A stretch of 64,000 bases of DNA, from positions 51,905 to 115,904 of the forward strand of contig NZ_BMVL01000020.1 of assembly GCF_014650695.1 (NCBI RefSeq). The letters are read 5' to 3'. The first letter of the stretch is position 1, and each line of letters starts with the position of its first letter. Below the pieces are notes generated by a model. It saw only the letters and a list, made by a program, of their open reading frames with translations, did no database searches and was not told the origin of the DNA. Below are positions 18,670 to 27,667 of this stretch, one piece after another. Source of the DNA: Streptomyces avidinii (lineage in GTDB: Bacteria; Actinomycetota; Actinomycetes; Streptomycetales; Streptomycetaceae). The position numbers and the translations under genes were made by a program.

Positions 18670-20127
18670 TCACGGCCGAGCCGCCGCCGCTTCGACGAAG
18701 CGGAGCGCGACGGACGGCTCCGCCGCCCAGTGCGTGTGCAGGTAGCTGGCATGCACGCCCTGCTGTACGAAGCCCTCGACCCGGCGTTCGGGGTGCGTGA
18801 ACCCCCAGGCCGGGGCCGCCCCGGCGCCCGGCTCGATCACCGTGCGGTGGAACTCGTGCCCGCGCAGCCGGGTCCCGGCCTGCGCGAGCGCGCTGTCCGA
18901 CACCGCGACCGCCTCGCGGTAGCCGAGGGTGAGCCGCTCCGACATCCGGGCATCGGCGTCGAGCACGCCGCACATGGGCTTGCCGTCGAGCGACCGCGCG
19001 AGGTACAGCAGCCCGGCGCATTCGGCGGCCACCGGGCCGCCGGCCTCGGCGAAGCGGGCCACGGCCTTGCGGAGCGGTTCGTTGGCGGACAGCTCCGGCG
19101 CGTACACCTCGGGGAAGCCGCCGCCGATCACCAGGCCGGTGGTTCCGGCGGGGAGCTCCTCGTCCCGGAGCGGGTCGAAGGTGACGACCTCCGCCCCGGC
19201 GGCTTGCAGCAGCTCCGTGTGCTCGGCGTAGGAGAAGGTGAACGCCGGCCCGCCCGCGACGGCGATGACCGGTGCGGCGCCGCCCCCGGACCCCCGCGCC
19301 TGAAACGCGGGCGAGGCTGAAGTGCCCAACCCCTCCGGCGTTTGAGGAGCGGGGTCCGGGGCTGCGCCCCGGCTGCGCGTCAGCGCAGTAGCCGCAGACC
19401 ACGCCTCGCAGTCCAGTGGCGGGGCCGTGCGGGCCACGGCCATCAGGGCGTCCAGGTCGCAGCCGGCACGGACCTGGGCGGCCAGGGCCGAGACGGCGGT
19501 GAGCGCGTCGGAGCGTCGCTCGGCAACCGGCACAAGGCCCAGGTGGCGCGAGGGCGTGGCCACCTGCGGAGCCCGTCGCAGGACGCCGAGGACCGGCATC
19601 CCCGCCTCCTCCAGGGCCTCCCGCAGCATCACCTCGTGCCGGTCGGAGCCGACCTTGTTCAGGATCACGCCCCCCAGCCGCACCTGCGGGTCGAAGGATG
19701 CGAAGCCGTGCACCAGCGCCGCCACCGACCGCGACTGCGAGGAGGCGTCGACCACCAGCACCACCGGCGCCCGCAGCAGCTTCGCCACCTGCGCCGTCGA
19801 TGCCAGTTCACCCCGGCCCGCGGCGCCGTCGTAGAGCCCCATCACGCCCTCGACCACGGCGAGATCGCACCCGGCCGCCCCGTGCGCGAACAGCGGAGCG
19901 ACCAGCTCCGGCCCGCACATGAAGGCGTCGAGGTTGCGTCCCGGCCGGCCGGTGGCCAGCGCGTGGTAGCCGGGGTCGATGTAGTCGGGCCCGGCCTTGT
20001 GCGGGGACACGGCGAGGCCGCGCTCCGAGAAGGCCGCCATCAGGCCCGTGGCGACGGTGGTCTTGCCGCTGCCGGACGACGGAGCGGCGATGACCAGACG
20101 AGGCACGTTGAACGGGTACGAAGTCAC
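18670..20127 (-). CDS. cobB: Cobyrinic acid a,c-diamide synthase
   Basis: A 485-residue ATP-dependent amidotransferase that amidates the a and c carboxylates of (hydrogeno)cobyrinic acid. The N-terminal ATPase domain has VIAAPSSGSGKTTV (P-loop), HKAGPDYIDPGYH and VVEGVMGLYDG. The C-terminal glutaminase domain has GLVIGGGFPEVY, the nucleophile Cys in AAECAGLLYL, and a late HTHWA. Between the two domains (about residues 251-285) sits a low-complexity Ala/Gly/Pro/Ser stretch that is encoded by a dispersed Streptomyces repeat. The GTG start overlaps the cobO stop (GTGA), so the pair is coupled. Confidence 0.92.
   Translation of the reverse strand: MTSYPFNVPRLVIAAPSSGSGKTTVATGLMAAFSERGLAVSPHKAGPDYIDPGYHALATGRPGRNLDAFMCGPELVAPLFAHGAAGCDLAVVEGVMGLYDGAAGRGELASTAQVAKLLRAPVVLVVDASSQSRSVAALVHGFASFDPQVRLGGVILNKVGSDRHEVMLREALEEAGMPVLGVLRRAPQVATPSRHLGLVPVAERRSDALTAVSALAAQVRAGCDLDALMAVARTAPPLDCEAWSAATALTRSRGAAPDPAPQTPEGLGTSASPAFQARGSGGGAAPVIAVAGGPAFTFSYAEHTELLQAAGAEVVTFDPLRDEELPAGTTGLVIGGGFPEVYAPELSANEPLRKAVARFAEAGGPVAAECAGLLYLARSLDGKPMCGVLDADARMSERLTLGYREAVAVSDSALAQAGTRLRGHEFHRTVIEPGAGAAPAWGFTHPERRVEGFVQQGVHASYLHTHWAAEPSVALRFVEAAAARP
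19272..19376. repeat. Dispersed palindromic repeat inserted in frame in cobB
   Basis: GC-rich hairpin element: GCCGCCCCCGGACCCCCGCG at the left, CCGGCGTTTGAGGAGCGGGG from 19335, and a closing stem GGGGCTGCGCCCC at 19358-19370. The core CCGGCGTTTGAGG recurs at 22997-23009. I recognise it as a widespread Streptomyces intergenic repeat, from memory. Here it lies wholly inside the cobB reading frame. Confidence 0.75.
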
Positions 20128-20723
20128 CACTCGATGCCCTTCTGGCCCTTCTGCCCCGTGTCCATCGGGTGCTTGACCTTGGTCATCTCGGTGACGAGGT
20201 CCGCGAACTCCACCAGCTTCTCCGGCGCGTTGCGGCCCGTGATCACCACGTGCTGCGTGCCGGGGCGGTTGCGCAGCACCTCGATGACCTCGTCGACGTC
20301 GATCCAGCCCCAGTGCATCGGGTAGGCGAACTCGTCGAGGACGTACAGCTTGTGCGTCTCGGCGGCCAGGTCGCGCTTGACCTGCTCCCAGCCCTCCTTG
20401 GCCGCCTGCTCGTTGTCGAGCTGCGCGTCCCGCTGGACCCAGGACCAGCCCTCGCCCATCTTGTGCCAGACGACGGAGCCGCCCTCGCCGGAGGCGCCGA
20501 GCACCTTGAGCGCGTTCTCCTCGCCGACCTTCCACTTCGCCGACTTGACGAACTGGAACACCCCGATCGGCCAGCCCTGGTTCCAGGCGCGCAGCGCCAG
20601 CCCGAAGGCCGCCGTGGACTTGCCCTTGCCGGGGCCGGTGTGGACGAAGACCAGCGGACGGTTGCGGCGCTGGCGCGTCGTGAGCCCGTCGTCCGGAACG
20701 ACGGACGGCTGTCCCTGGGGCAT
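20124..20723 (-). CDS. cobO: Cob(I)yrinic acid a,c-diamide adenosyltransferase
   Basis: A 199-residue CobO/BtuR-type adenosyltransferase. The P-loop is GPGKGKSTAAFGLALRA near residue 33, followed by GVFQFVKSAKWKVGEE and VLDEFAYPMHWGW with the catalytic-site acidic residues; HVVITGRNAPEKLVEFADLV closes the fold. It transfers the adenosyl group of ATP to the cobalt atom. The start ATG overlaps the last base of the upstream ChlI/ChlD stop (TAATG), and its own stop overlaps cobB, so the three genes are tightly coupled. Confidence 0.95.
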   Translation of the reverse strand: MPQGQPSVVPDDGLTTRQRRNRPLVFVHTGPGKGKSTAAFGLALRAWNQGWPIGVFQFVKSAKWKVGEENALKVLGASGEGGSVVWHKMGEGWSWVQRDAQLDNEQAAKEGWEQVKRDLAAETHKLYVLDEFAYPMHWGWIDVDEVIEVLRNRPGTQHVVITGRNAPEKLVEFADLVTEMTKVKHPMDTGQKGQKGIEW

Positions 20724-22867
20724 TACGCGGCCCTCCTGTTGCTGTCGGTTGATGCAGTGGATGCCACTGCCGTACGTACGTTCTTCACGAGCCCGGCCAG
20801 CGAGTCGGCCCGCAGCCCGTCGAGCGTGACGGCGGGACCGCCGAGGTCCCGGGCCAGTACGCCGGCCAGCCCCAGCCGGACCGGCCCGGACTCGCAGTCC
20901 ACGACCACGGACGCGACGCCCCCGGCCTGCAGCAGCCGCGCGCTGTGCCCGGCGAGCTCGCGCGGGGTGCTGTCCGTACGACCCCCGGCGTTCCCGGCCG
21001 ACGTGGCCCGCCCGTCGGTGACGACCACGAGCAGCGGCCGGCGCGAGGGATCCCGCAACCGCTCGATCCGCAGCACCTCGTGGGCCTTCAGCAGCCCGGC
21101 GGCGAGCGGGGTGCGGCCGCCCGTCGGCAGCTGCTCCAGCCGGGCCGCGGCCGCGTCCACCGAGGAGGTCGGCGGCAGGGCCAGCTCGGCCGTGGCCCCG
21201 CGGAAGGTGATCAGGCCGACCTTGTCCCGGCGCTGGTAGGCGTCCAGGAGCAGTGAGAGCACGGCGCCCTTGACCGCGCCCATGCGCTGCCGGGCGGCCA
21301 TGGAGCCGGAGGCGTCGACGACGAACAGGACGAGGTTGCCCTCGCGGCCCTCCCGCGTGGCCTGACGCAGATCGTCCTTGCGGATCACCAGACCGCGTCC
21401 GGCGCGGCCGCGGGCCTTCTGGTGCGGCGCGGCGGCCTGGATGGTGGCGGCGAGGTGCAGCTTCGTCAGGTGCCCGCGCGGGCGCGTGGCGCCGGTGGTT
21501 CGGCCGTGGGCGGTGCGGGCGCGGGAGCGGCGGCCCGACGCGCCCTCGCCGAGGCCGGGCACGCTGAGCATCTTGGTCCGGAACGGCTCGGCGGCGCGTA
21601 CGGCGGCCTGTTCGGGCCCGGTGCTCTCCTGGGCGGAGGGCTGCGGCTCGGGGGACTGCGGAGCTTCGGGTGCCTCCGGCGCCTCCGGTGCGTCGGCGGC
21701 ATCGGACTCGGGCTGCCGCTCGGTCTCCGGGACGTCGGGGCCACCGCCCTGCGGGGGCGTGCCACCGGGGCCGCCGTCGGGGCCGCCGTCCTCGGGGCCG
21801 CCGTCGTCGGGACCCTCCGGCTCCGGCTCGGGCTCCGGGTCGGGCTCCGGCTCCTCGTCGGGGAACTGGTCCAGGATCCGGTCGAGCATGTCCTCGTCGA
21901 GGCCGGGCGCGTCGAACGGGTTGCGGCGCCGCCGGTGGGGGAGCGCCAGCAGAGCGGCCTGCCGGACGTCCTCCTTGCGCACCTCGGTCCGCCCAGCCCA
22001 GGCGGCCAGCGCGGTCGCCGTCCGCGCCATCACGATGTCGGCGCGCATCCCGTCGACCTCGAAACCGGCGCAGGTCGCCGCGATCTGCAGGAGCGCGGTG
22101 TCGCCCAGCGAGACCTTCGGCAGCAGTGCCCGCGCGGCCACCACACGGGCGCGGACCTCGTGCTCGTCACCGGCCCAGCGGGTCGCGAAGCCCGTCGGAT
22201 CGTCCTCGTAGGACAGTCGGCGGCGGACGACCTCGACGCGCTGGGCGGGCTCGCGGGAGGCGGCCACCTCGACGGTCAGCCCGAACCGGTCGAGGAGCTG
22301 CGGGCGCAGCTCGCCCTCCTCGGGGTTCATCGTGCCGACGAGCAGGAAGCGGGCGGCGTGCCGGACGGAGACGCCCTCGCGCTCCACGTACGAGGCGCCC
22401 ATCGCGGCGGCGTCCAGCAGCAGGTCGATCAGGTGGTCGTGGAGGAGGTTGACCTCGTCGACGTAGAGGATCCCGCGGTGGGCGTCGGCGAGCAGCCCGG
22501 GCTCGAAGGCCTTCACTCCCTCGGCGAGGGCCCGTTCGATGTCGAGGGCGCCCACGAGGCGGTCCTCGGAGGCACCGACGGGCAACTCCACCATGCGGGC
22601 GGGCCGCAGGGCACCGGAGCCGGTCTCGTGCGGGCCGTCCGGGCAGGCCGGGTCGGGAGCGGCGGGCGCGCAGCTGAACCGACAGCCGGACACGACGTCG
22701 ACCTGCGGCAGCAGCGCGGACAGGGCGCGGACGGCGGTGGACTTGGCGGTCCCCTTCTCGCCGCGCACGAGCACCCCGCCGACTGCTGGGCTCACGGCGT
22801 TGAGCAGGAGCGCCAGCCGCAGGTCGGACTGGCCGACCACTGCGGTGAACGGATAGGGCGTGCTCAT
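20723..22867 (-). CDS. ChlI-ChlD fused chelatase subunit (AAA+ and VWA)
   Basis: A 714-residue protein. The N-terminal AAA+ module holds GEKGTAKST (36-44, Walker A) and ILYVDEVNLL (Walker B about 134). A Pro/Glu/Gly-rich linker covers about 336-420. The C-terminal VWA domain carries the MIDAS motif DASGS at 518-522. This is the magnesium-chelatase I/D arrangement that, within cobalamin loci, powers the aerobic cobaltochelatase with CobN. CobN itself is not in the window. The ATG at 22867 is chosen because MSTPYPFTAVVGQSDLR is the family N-terminus and GAGAGG lies upstream. Confidence 0.9.
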   Translation of the reverse strand: MSTPYPFTAVVGQSDLRLALLLNAVSPAVGGVLVRGEKGTAKSTAVRALSALLPQVDVVSGCRFSCAPAAPDPACPDGPHETGSGALRPARMVELPVGASEDRLVGALDIERALAEGVKAFEPGLLADAHRGILYVDEVNLLHDHLIDLLLDAAAMGASYVEREGVSVRHAARFLLVGTMNPEEGELRPQLLDRFGLTVEVAASREPAQRVEVVRRRLSYEDDPTGFATRWAGDEHEVRARVVAARALLPKVSLGDTALLQIAATCAGFEVDGMRADIVMARTATALAAWAGRTEVRKEDVRQAALLALPHRRRRNPFDAPGLDEDMLDRILDQFPDEEPEPDPEPEPEPEGPDDGGPEDGGPDGGPGGTPPQGGGPDVPETERQPESDAADAPEAPEAPEAPQSPEPQPSAQESTGPEQAAVRAAEPFRTKMLSVPGLGEGASGRRSRARTAHGRTTGATRPRGHLTKLHLAATIQAAAPHQKARGRAGRGLVIRKDDLRQATREGREGNLVLFVVDASGSMAARQRMGAVKGAVLSLLLDAYQRRDKVGLITFRGATAELALPPTSSVDAAAARLEQLPTGGRTPLAAGLLKAHEVLRIERLRDPSRRPLLVVVTDGRATSAGNAGGRTDSTPRELAGHSARLLQAGGVASVVVDCESGPVRLGLAGVLARDLGGPAVTLDGLRADSLAGLVKNVRTAVASTASTDSNRRAA

Positions 22868-22930
22868 GCGATGCCTCTCTCGGTGCGGGTACGGGTCTGT
22901 GCGGGCGGGCTGTTGTGCAGGCCGGTGCGG

Positions 22931-23075
22931 CGGGACGGGGGCTCTGCCCCCGGCCCCCGCGCCCCCATCGCCGGCGGGGCCGGGGATTCGGCCTCGCCGG
23001 CGTTTGAGGCGCGGGTCCGGGCAGAGCCCGGTTTCGGGAAGGGGCGGGGTGGGGGAGAGCCCCGCAGGGCCCGGC
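22931..23075. repeat. Dispersed palindromic repeat between cobQ and the chelatase gene
   Basis: The 214-bp space between the cobQ stop and the chelatase start is almost filled by a GC-rich palindromic element. It includes GGGGGCTCTGCCCCC (22937-22951), CCGGCGTTTGAGG (22997-23009) and GGGCAGAGCCC-like stems. The CCGGCGTTTGAGG core and the flanking GGGTCCGGG match the copy inside cobB. Confidence 0.75.
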
Positions 23076-23081
23076 GGCCCG

Positions 23082-24602
23082 TCACGGGGCACCCGGGGGG
23101 AGGAACGGCAGCCCGGCAGGGGCGCCGGACTCGATCAGCCCCAGCAGTGCATGCGTGTCCGCGTGTTCTTCGATCAGGTCGCCGAGCAGGTCCAGCTGCT
23201 CCTCCCGCAGCGCGGCGAACGAGGTGTCCGGCGCAGGGACGAAGGCGCGCCCCGCGGCCGCCGCCACCTCCCGGAGGAATGCCCGGCGGAAGCCGTCCGA
23301 CTCCAGGGAACCGTGCCAGTGGGTGCCCCACACCGACCCGACCCGGCAGCCGTCCAGGAAGGCCTCACCGCCCAGCACCTCGGCCACGCCGTGGTGGATC
23401 TCGTAGCCGGAGACGTCCTCGCCGAGCGCGGTCCCGGAGGGCCGCGCCAGGGTCTTCTCCCGCTCGAAGCGGACCCGTACGGGGAGCAGTCCGAGGCCGT
23501 CGACCTCGCCCGCCCGGGATTCGACCTCGTCCGAGATCCGCTCGCCCAGCACCTGGAACCCGCCGCAGATGCCCAGTACCGGTCGTCCCTCGGCGGCCCG
23601 CCGCAGCAGCGCGTCCGCGAGCCCGCGTTCCCGCAGCCACTGCAGGGCCTTGACCGTGCCGCGGGTGCCCGGTACGACGACCAGGTCCGCGTCGGCCAGT
23701 TCCTCGGCCCGGTCCACGAACCGCACCACGACCCCCGGCTCCGCCGCGAGCGCGTCGACGTCCGTGAAGTTCGACATCAGCGGCACCGCGCACACAGCGA
23801 CGCGCAGCACGTCCGCGCCGACCGGCGGCGCCACCACGGACTCCCGTACCGCACCGCGCAGCGAGACCCGCAGGCCGTCCTCCTCGTCGATGCCCAGCCC
23901 GTGCCGGAACGGCAGCACCCCGTACGTGGCCCGGCCCGTCAGGCCGCGGAGCATCTCCATGCCCGGCTCCAGCAGCGACACGTCGCCGCGGAACTTGTTG
24001 ACCATGTACCCGGCGATCAGGGCCTGGTCCTCGGGGGACAGCAGCGCCGTCGTCCCGAAGAAGGACGCGAAGACCCCGCCGCGGTCGATGTCCCCGACCA
24101 CGACCACCGGGAACCGCGCGGCCCGCGCTATCCCCATGTTCACGATGTCGGTCCGGCGCAGGTTGATCTCGGCCGGACTCCCCGCCCCCTCGCAGATCAC
24201 GGCGTCATACGTGCCCCGCAGCTGCTCCAGACAGTCCGTGACGATGCCGAGCAACTGCTCCTGGCGCCCGCCGTGGTAGCCGCGGGCGCTCATCTCGCCC
24301 ACCGGCTTGCCCAGGAGCACCACCTGGCTGCTGCGGTCGCTGCCCGGCTTGAGCAGCACGGGGTTCATCAGCGCGGTCGGCTCCACGCGGGCCGCCTGGG
24401 CCTGCATCGCCTGGGCGCGCCCGATCTCGGCACCCTCCAGGGTCACGAAGGAGTTCAGCGACATGTTCTGCGCCTTGAAGGGCGCCACCTTCACGCCCTG
24501 TCGCGCCAGCCAGCGGCAGATGCCCGCCGTGACCACGCTCTTGCCCGCGTCCGACGTGGTGCCCGCGACCAGCAGACCCCCGCCGCGCTTCGCGCCGCTC
24601 AT
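23082..24602 (-). CDS. cobQ: Cobyric acid synthase
   Basis: A 506-residue glutamine-dependent amidotransferase that adds four amide groups to adenosyl-cobyrinic acid a,c-diamide. The ATPase half shows GTTSDAGKSVVTAGICRWL, APFKAQNMSLNSFVT and CEGAGSPAEINLR. The glutaminase half shows GICGGFQVLGE with the nucleophile Cys and GTHWHGSLE with the catalytic His. Its length is normal for the family. The ATG overlaps the cobD stop by four bases (ATGA). It follows cobD in the riboswitch-led operon. Confidence 0.95.
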   Translation of the reverse strand: MSGAKRGGGLLVAGTTSDAGKSVVTAGICRWLARQGVKVAPFKAQNMSLNSFVTLEGAEIGRAQAMQAQAARVEPTALMNPVLLKPGSDRSSQVVLLGKPVGEMSARGYHGGRQEQLLGIVTDCLEQLRGTYDAVICEGAGSPAEINLRRTDIVNMGIARAARFPVVVVGDIDRGGVFASFFGTTALLSPEDQALIAGYMVNKFRGDVSLLEPGMEMLRGLTGRATYGVLPFRHGLGIDEEDGLRVSLRGAVRESVVAPPVGADVLRVAVCAVPLMSNFTDVDALAAEPGVVVRFVDRAEELADADLVVVPGTRGTVKALQWLRERGLADALLRRAAEGRPVLGICGGFQVLGERISDEVESRAGEVDGLGLLPVRVRFEREKTLARPSGTALGEDVSGYEIHHGVAEVLGGEAFLDGCRVGSVWGTHWHGSLESDGFRRAFLREVAAAAGRAFVPAPDTSFAALREEQLDLLGDLIEEHADTHALLGLIESGAPAGLPFLPPGAP

Positions 24603-25561
24603 GCGCGCCGCCCTCTCCGTGTCGTACGCGAGACCAGCAGCCGGGCGGCCACACAGGCGCCCAGTGCCAGCCAGGTCACCTGCCGCGACAGCCGTACGGC
24701 CCGCTCGATGTCCGCCACCTCCACCGGCCGCCCGGCGGAGCCGTTCAGTACGGCCCGGTGCTCGACCCGGCCGCCGTAGGCGAGGGTCCCGCCCAGCCTG
24801 ACGCCGAGCGCCCCGGCGAAGGAGGCCTCGACGGGGCCGGCGTTCGGGCTGGGGTGAGCGGCGGCGTCGGCGCGCCAGGCCCGTACGGCGCCCCGCCGGT
24901 CGGGTCCGGCCAGTACGGCGGCGACCGCCGTCAGCCGGGCCCCGGGCCAGCCGGCCAGGTCGTCGAGCCGGGCGGAGGCCCAGCCGTAGCGCAGGTAGCG
25001 GGGGGACCTGTGGCCGACCATCGCGTCCAGGGTGTTCACGGCGCGGAAGGCCAGCAGCCCGGGGACTCCGGCGACGGCGCCCCACACCAGGGCCCCCACC
25101 ACCGCGTCGGAGGTGTTCTCGGCGACGGACTCCACGACGGCGCGGGCCATCTGCTGCCCGTCCAGGGACTGCGGGTCGCGCCCGCACAGGTGTGGCAGCC
25201 GCTCGCGGGCGACCTCGGTGTCCCCGGCGGCGAGGGCGCCGCCGATGGCGCGGGCCTCCCGGCCCAGCGAGGTGCCGCCCACGACGGCCCAGGTGGCGGC
25301 GGCGGTCAGGGCGACACGGACGGCAGCGGGCCGGGAGCGCACGGCGCGGGCGCCCAGCGCTCCGACGGCGGCCGCGCCCCCGGCGCACACCAGGGTGTGC
25401 AGGAGGCCCCGGGCGCGGTCGTCGCGCCACAGGGAGCGCTCGACGGCGGCGGCGGCCCGTCCGAAGGCGGCCACGGGGTGCCCTCGGCGCGGATCACCGA
25501 GGATCCGGTCGCCGATCAGGCCCGCCGTGACGCCGTACGCGAAGACGCGATCGGCACGCAT
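24599..25561 (-). CDS. cobD: Adenosylcobinamide-phosphate synthase, membrane protein
   Basis: A 320-residue CobD/CbiB protein starting MRADRVFAYGVTAGLIGDRI. The family motifs DRILGDPRRGHPVAAFGR, QSLDGQQMARAVVESVAENTSDAVVGALVWG and RAVNTLDAMVGHRSPRYLRYGWASARLDD are all visible, with several membrane segments. It joins cobyric acid to aminopropanol phosphate. It is the first gene after the cobalamin riboswitch, about 45 bp downstream of the aptamer's last conserved bases, so translation should drop when cobalamin is abundant. Confidence 0.94.
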   Translation of the reverse strand: MRADRVFAYGVTAGLIGDRILGDPRRGHPVAAFGRAAAAVERSLWRDDRARGLLHTLVCAGGAAAVGALGARAVRSRPAAVRVALTAAATWAVVGGTSLGREARAIGGALAAGDTEVARERLPHLCGRDPQSLDGQQMARAVVESVAENTSDAVVGALVWGAVAGVPGLLAFRAVNTLDAMVGHRSPRYLRYGWASARLDDLAGWPGARLTAVAAVLAGPDRRGAVRAWRADAAAHPSPNAGPVEASFAGALGVRLGGTLAYGGRVEHRAVLNGSAGRPVEVADIERAVRLSRQVTWLALGACVAARLLVSRTTRRGRRA

Positions 25562-25605
25562 GGTGGCAGGTATGTCCTCACTCAGGGTCCGCGCCCTGGT
25601 TCGAC

Positions 25606-25752
25606 GTGTCCGGCGGCGAGAGTTCCTGGCTCCCGGGAGGCACGCGCGGCGTGCGCACCCGGTGACAGTGGCGGGACCGCGCCGGATTCGCACCGGACTT
25701 CCTCTCCATGCCGCCGTATTGGCTCGGGCAGTCCACCATGCACCGCGAAGCC
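25606..25752 (-). promoter_or_regulatory. Cobalamin riboswitch upstream of cobD
   Basis: Read on the minus strand, the leader contains GTCCGGTGCGAATCCGG (25682-25698), then GGTCCCGCCACTGTCACC (25661-25678), the B12-box core, and GCCAGGAACTCTCGCC (25615-25630), which is the usual 3' aptamer motif. A small CAGGG/CCCTG stem follows just before the cobD ribosome site, a possible expression platform acting on translation. The outer boundaries are approximate. Confidence 0.92.
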
Positions 25753-25799
25753 CGTCAACTCGCCGTTGACCTGCGGCGCGGTAGGGGCACGGGATGCGA

Positions 25800-25834
25800 A
25801 AAGCTCCCTCCGGGACAAACCCGGAGGGAGCTTT
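25800..25834 (-). terminator. Strong terminator closing the pit operon
   Basis: AAAGCTCCCTCCGGG and CCCGGAGGGAGCTTT form a perfect 15-bp stem with a 5-base loop. On the minus strand the stem is followed by UUUUC. It lies after the small membrane protein and before the cobalamin riboswitch, insulating the two minus-strand units; its symmetry could also stop plus-strand transcripts. Confidence 0.88.
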
Positions 25835-25862
25835 CACGCGCGGTCGGCCGCGAGGCGGCGGA

Positions 25863-26084
25863 TCAGGCGACGATCAGGTAGATCGCGTAGCCCACGGCCG
25901 CCGCGACGAGCGCGAAGCAGGCGTAGGCGCCGCTGCGGGCGAGGGTGGCGGTGCCGCCCTGCTCGGTGGCGGTCTCGTGCTTGGACAGGCCCACCAGGCC
26001 CAGGGTGAAGAGGGCCACGAGGGCGACGGTGGCGAGGAGGCTGACCCCGAAGACGGAGCCGAGCGCTTCCCAGTCGATCTTCAT
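25863..26084 (-). CDS. Small two-TM protein downstream of the phosphate transporter
   Basis: A 73-residue protein (MKIDWEALGSVFGVSLLATV...) with two membrane segments: SLLATVALVALFTLGLVGL and AYACFALVAAAVGYAIYLIV. It starts 38 bp after the PiT transporter stop on the same strand and ends just before a strong terminator, so it is the second gene of that operon. It may be an accessory or regulatory subunit of the transporter; this is inference from linkage only. Confidence 0.8.
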   Translation of the reverse strand: MKIDWEALGSVFGVSLLATVALVALFTLGLVGLSKHETATEQGGTATLARSGAYACFALVAAAVGYAIYLIVA

Positions 26085-26122
26085 ACTGCCGCTTTCTGAA
26101 TGTCCGGGTCCGGGTGTCTCGG

Positions 26123-27421
<1,299 letters not shown>

Positions 27422-27468
27422 TTACCCAGGCTTCTGTTTGACGTCAGTGGCTCGGCGACCGTAGGCAA

Positions 27469-27490
27469 CCTGGATGAACGGAAGGTGAAC
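27469..27490 (-). promoter_or_regulatory. PHO box (PhoP direct repeats) upstream of pit
   Basis: On the minus strand GTTCACCTTCC is followed directly by GTTCATCCAGG. These are two 11-bp PhoP direct-repeat units (consensus GTTCACC plus 4 bp), the second with one mismatch. It sits 48-69 bp upstream of the transporter start. Confidence 0.8.
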
Positions 27491-27667
27491 TGACTCGGGC
27501 GGACCGGTGTACTGGGACGGGGTGCGATCGGGCCATTCGTCCTGATTCTGGCGTAGATAACGCCATTAATGCACGTCAAAGCCGGGTGAATGAACCCCTC
27601 CGCAGAGGGCTCGCCGTGCATACGATCCCGCCCCCCAACCTCGAATGAGACCTAGATCACTCCCTCC

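Noticed and set aside
27583..27600. Second PHO-box-like GGTGAATGAAC
   Set aside because: Only one partial direct-repeat unit; spacing and the second unit do not fit.
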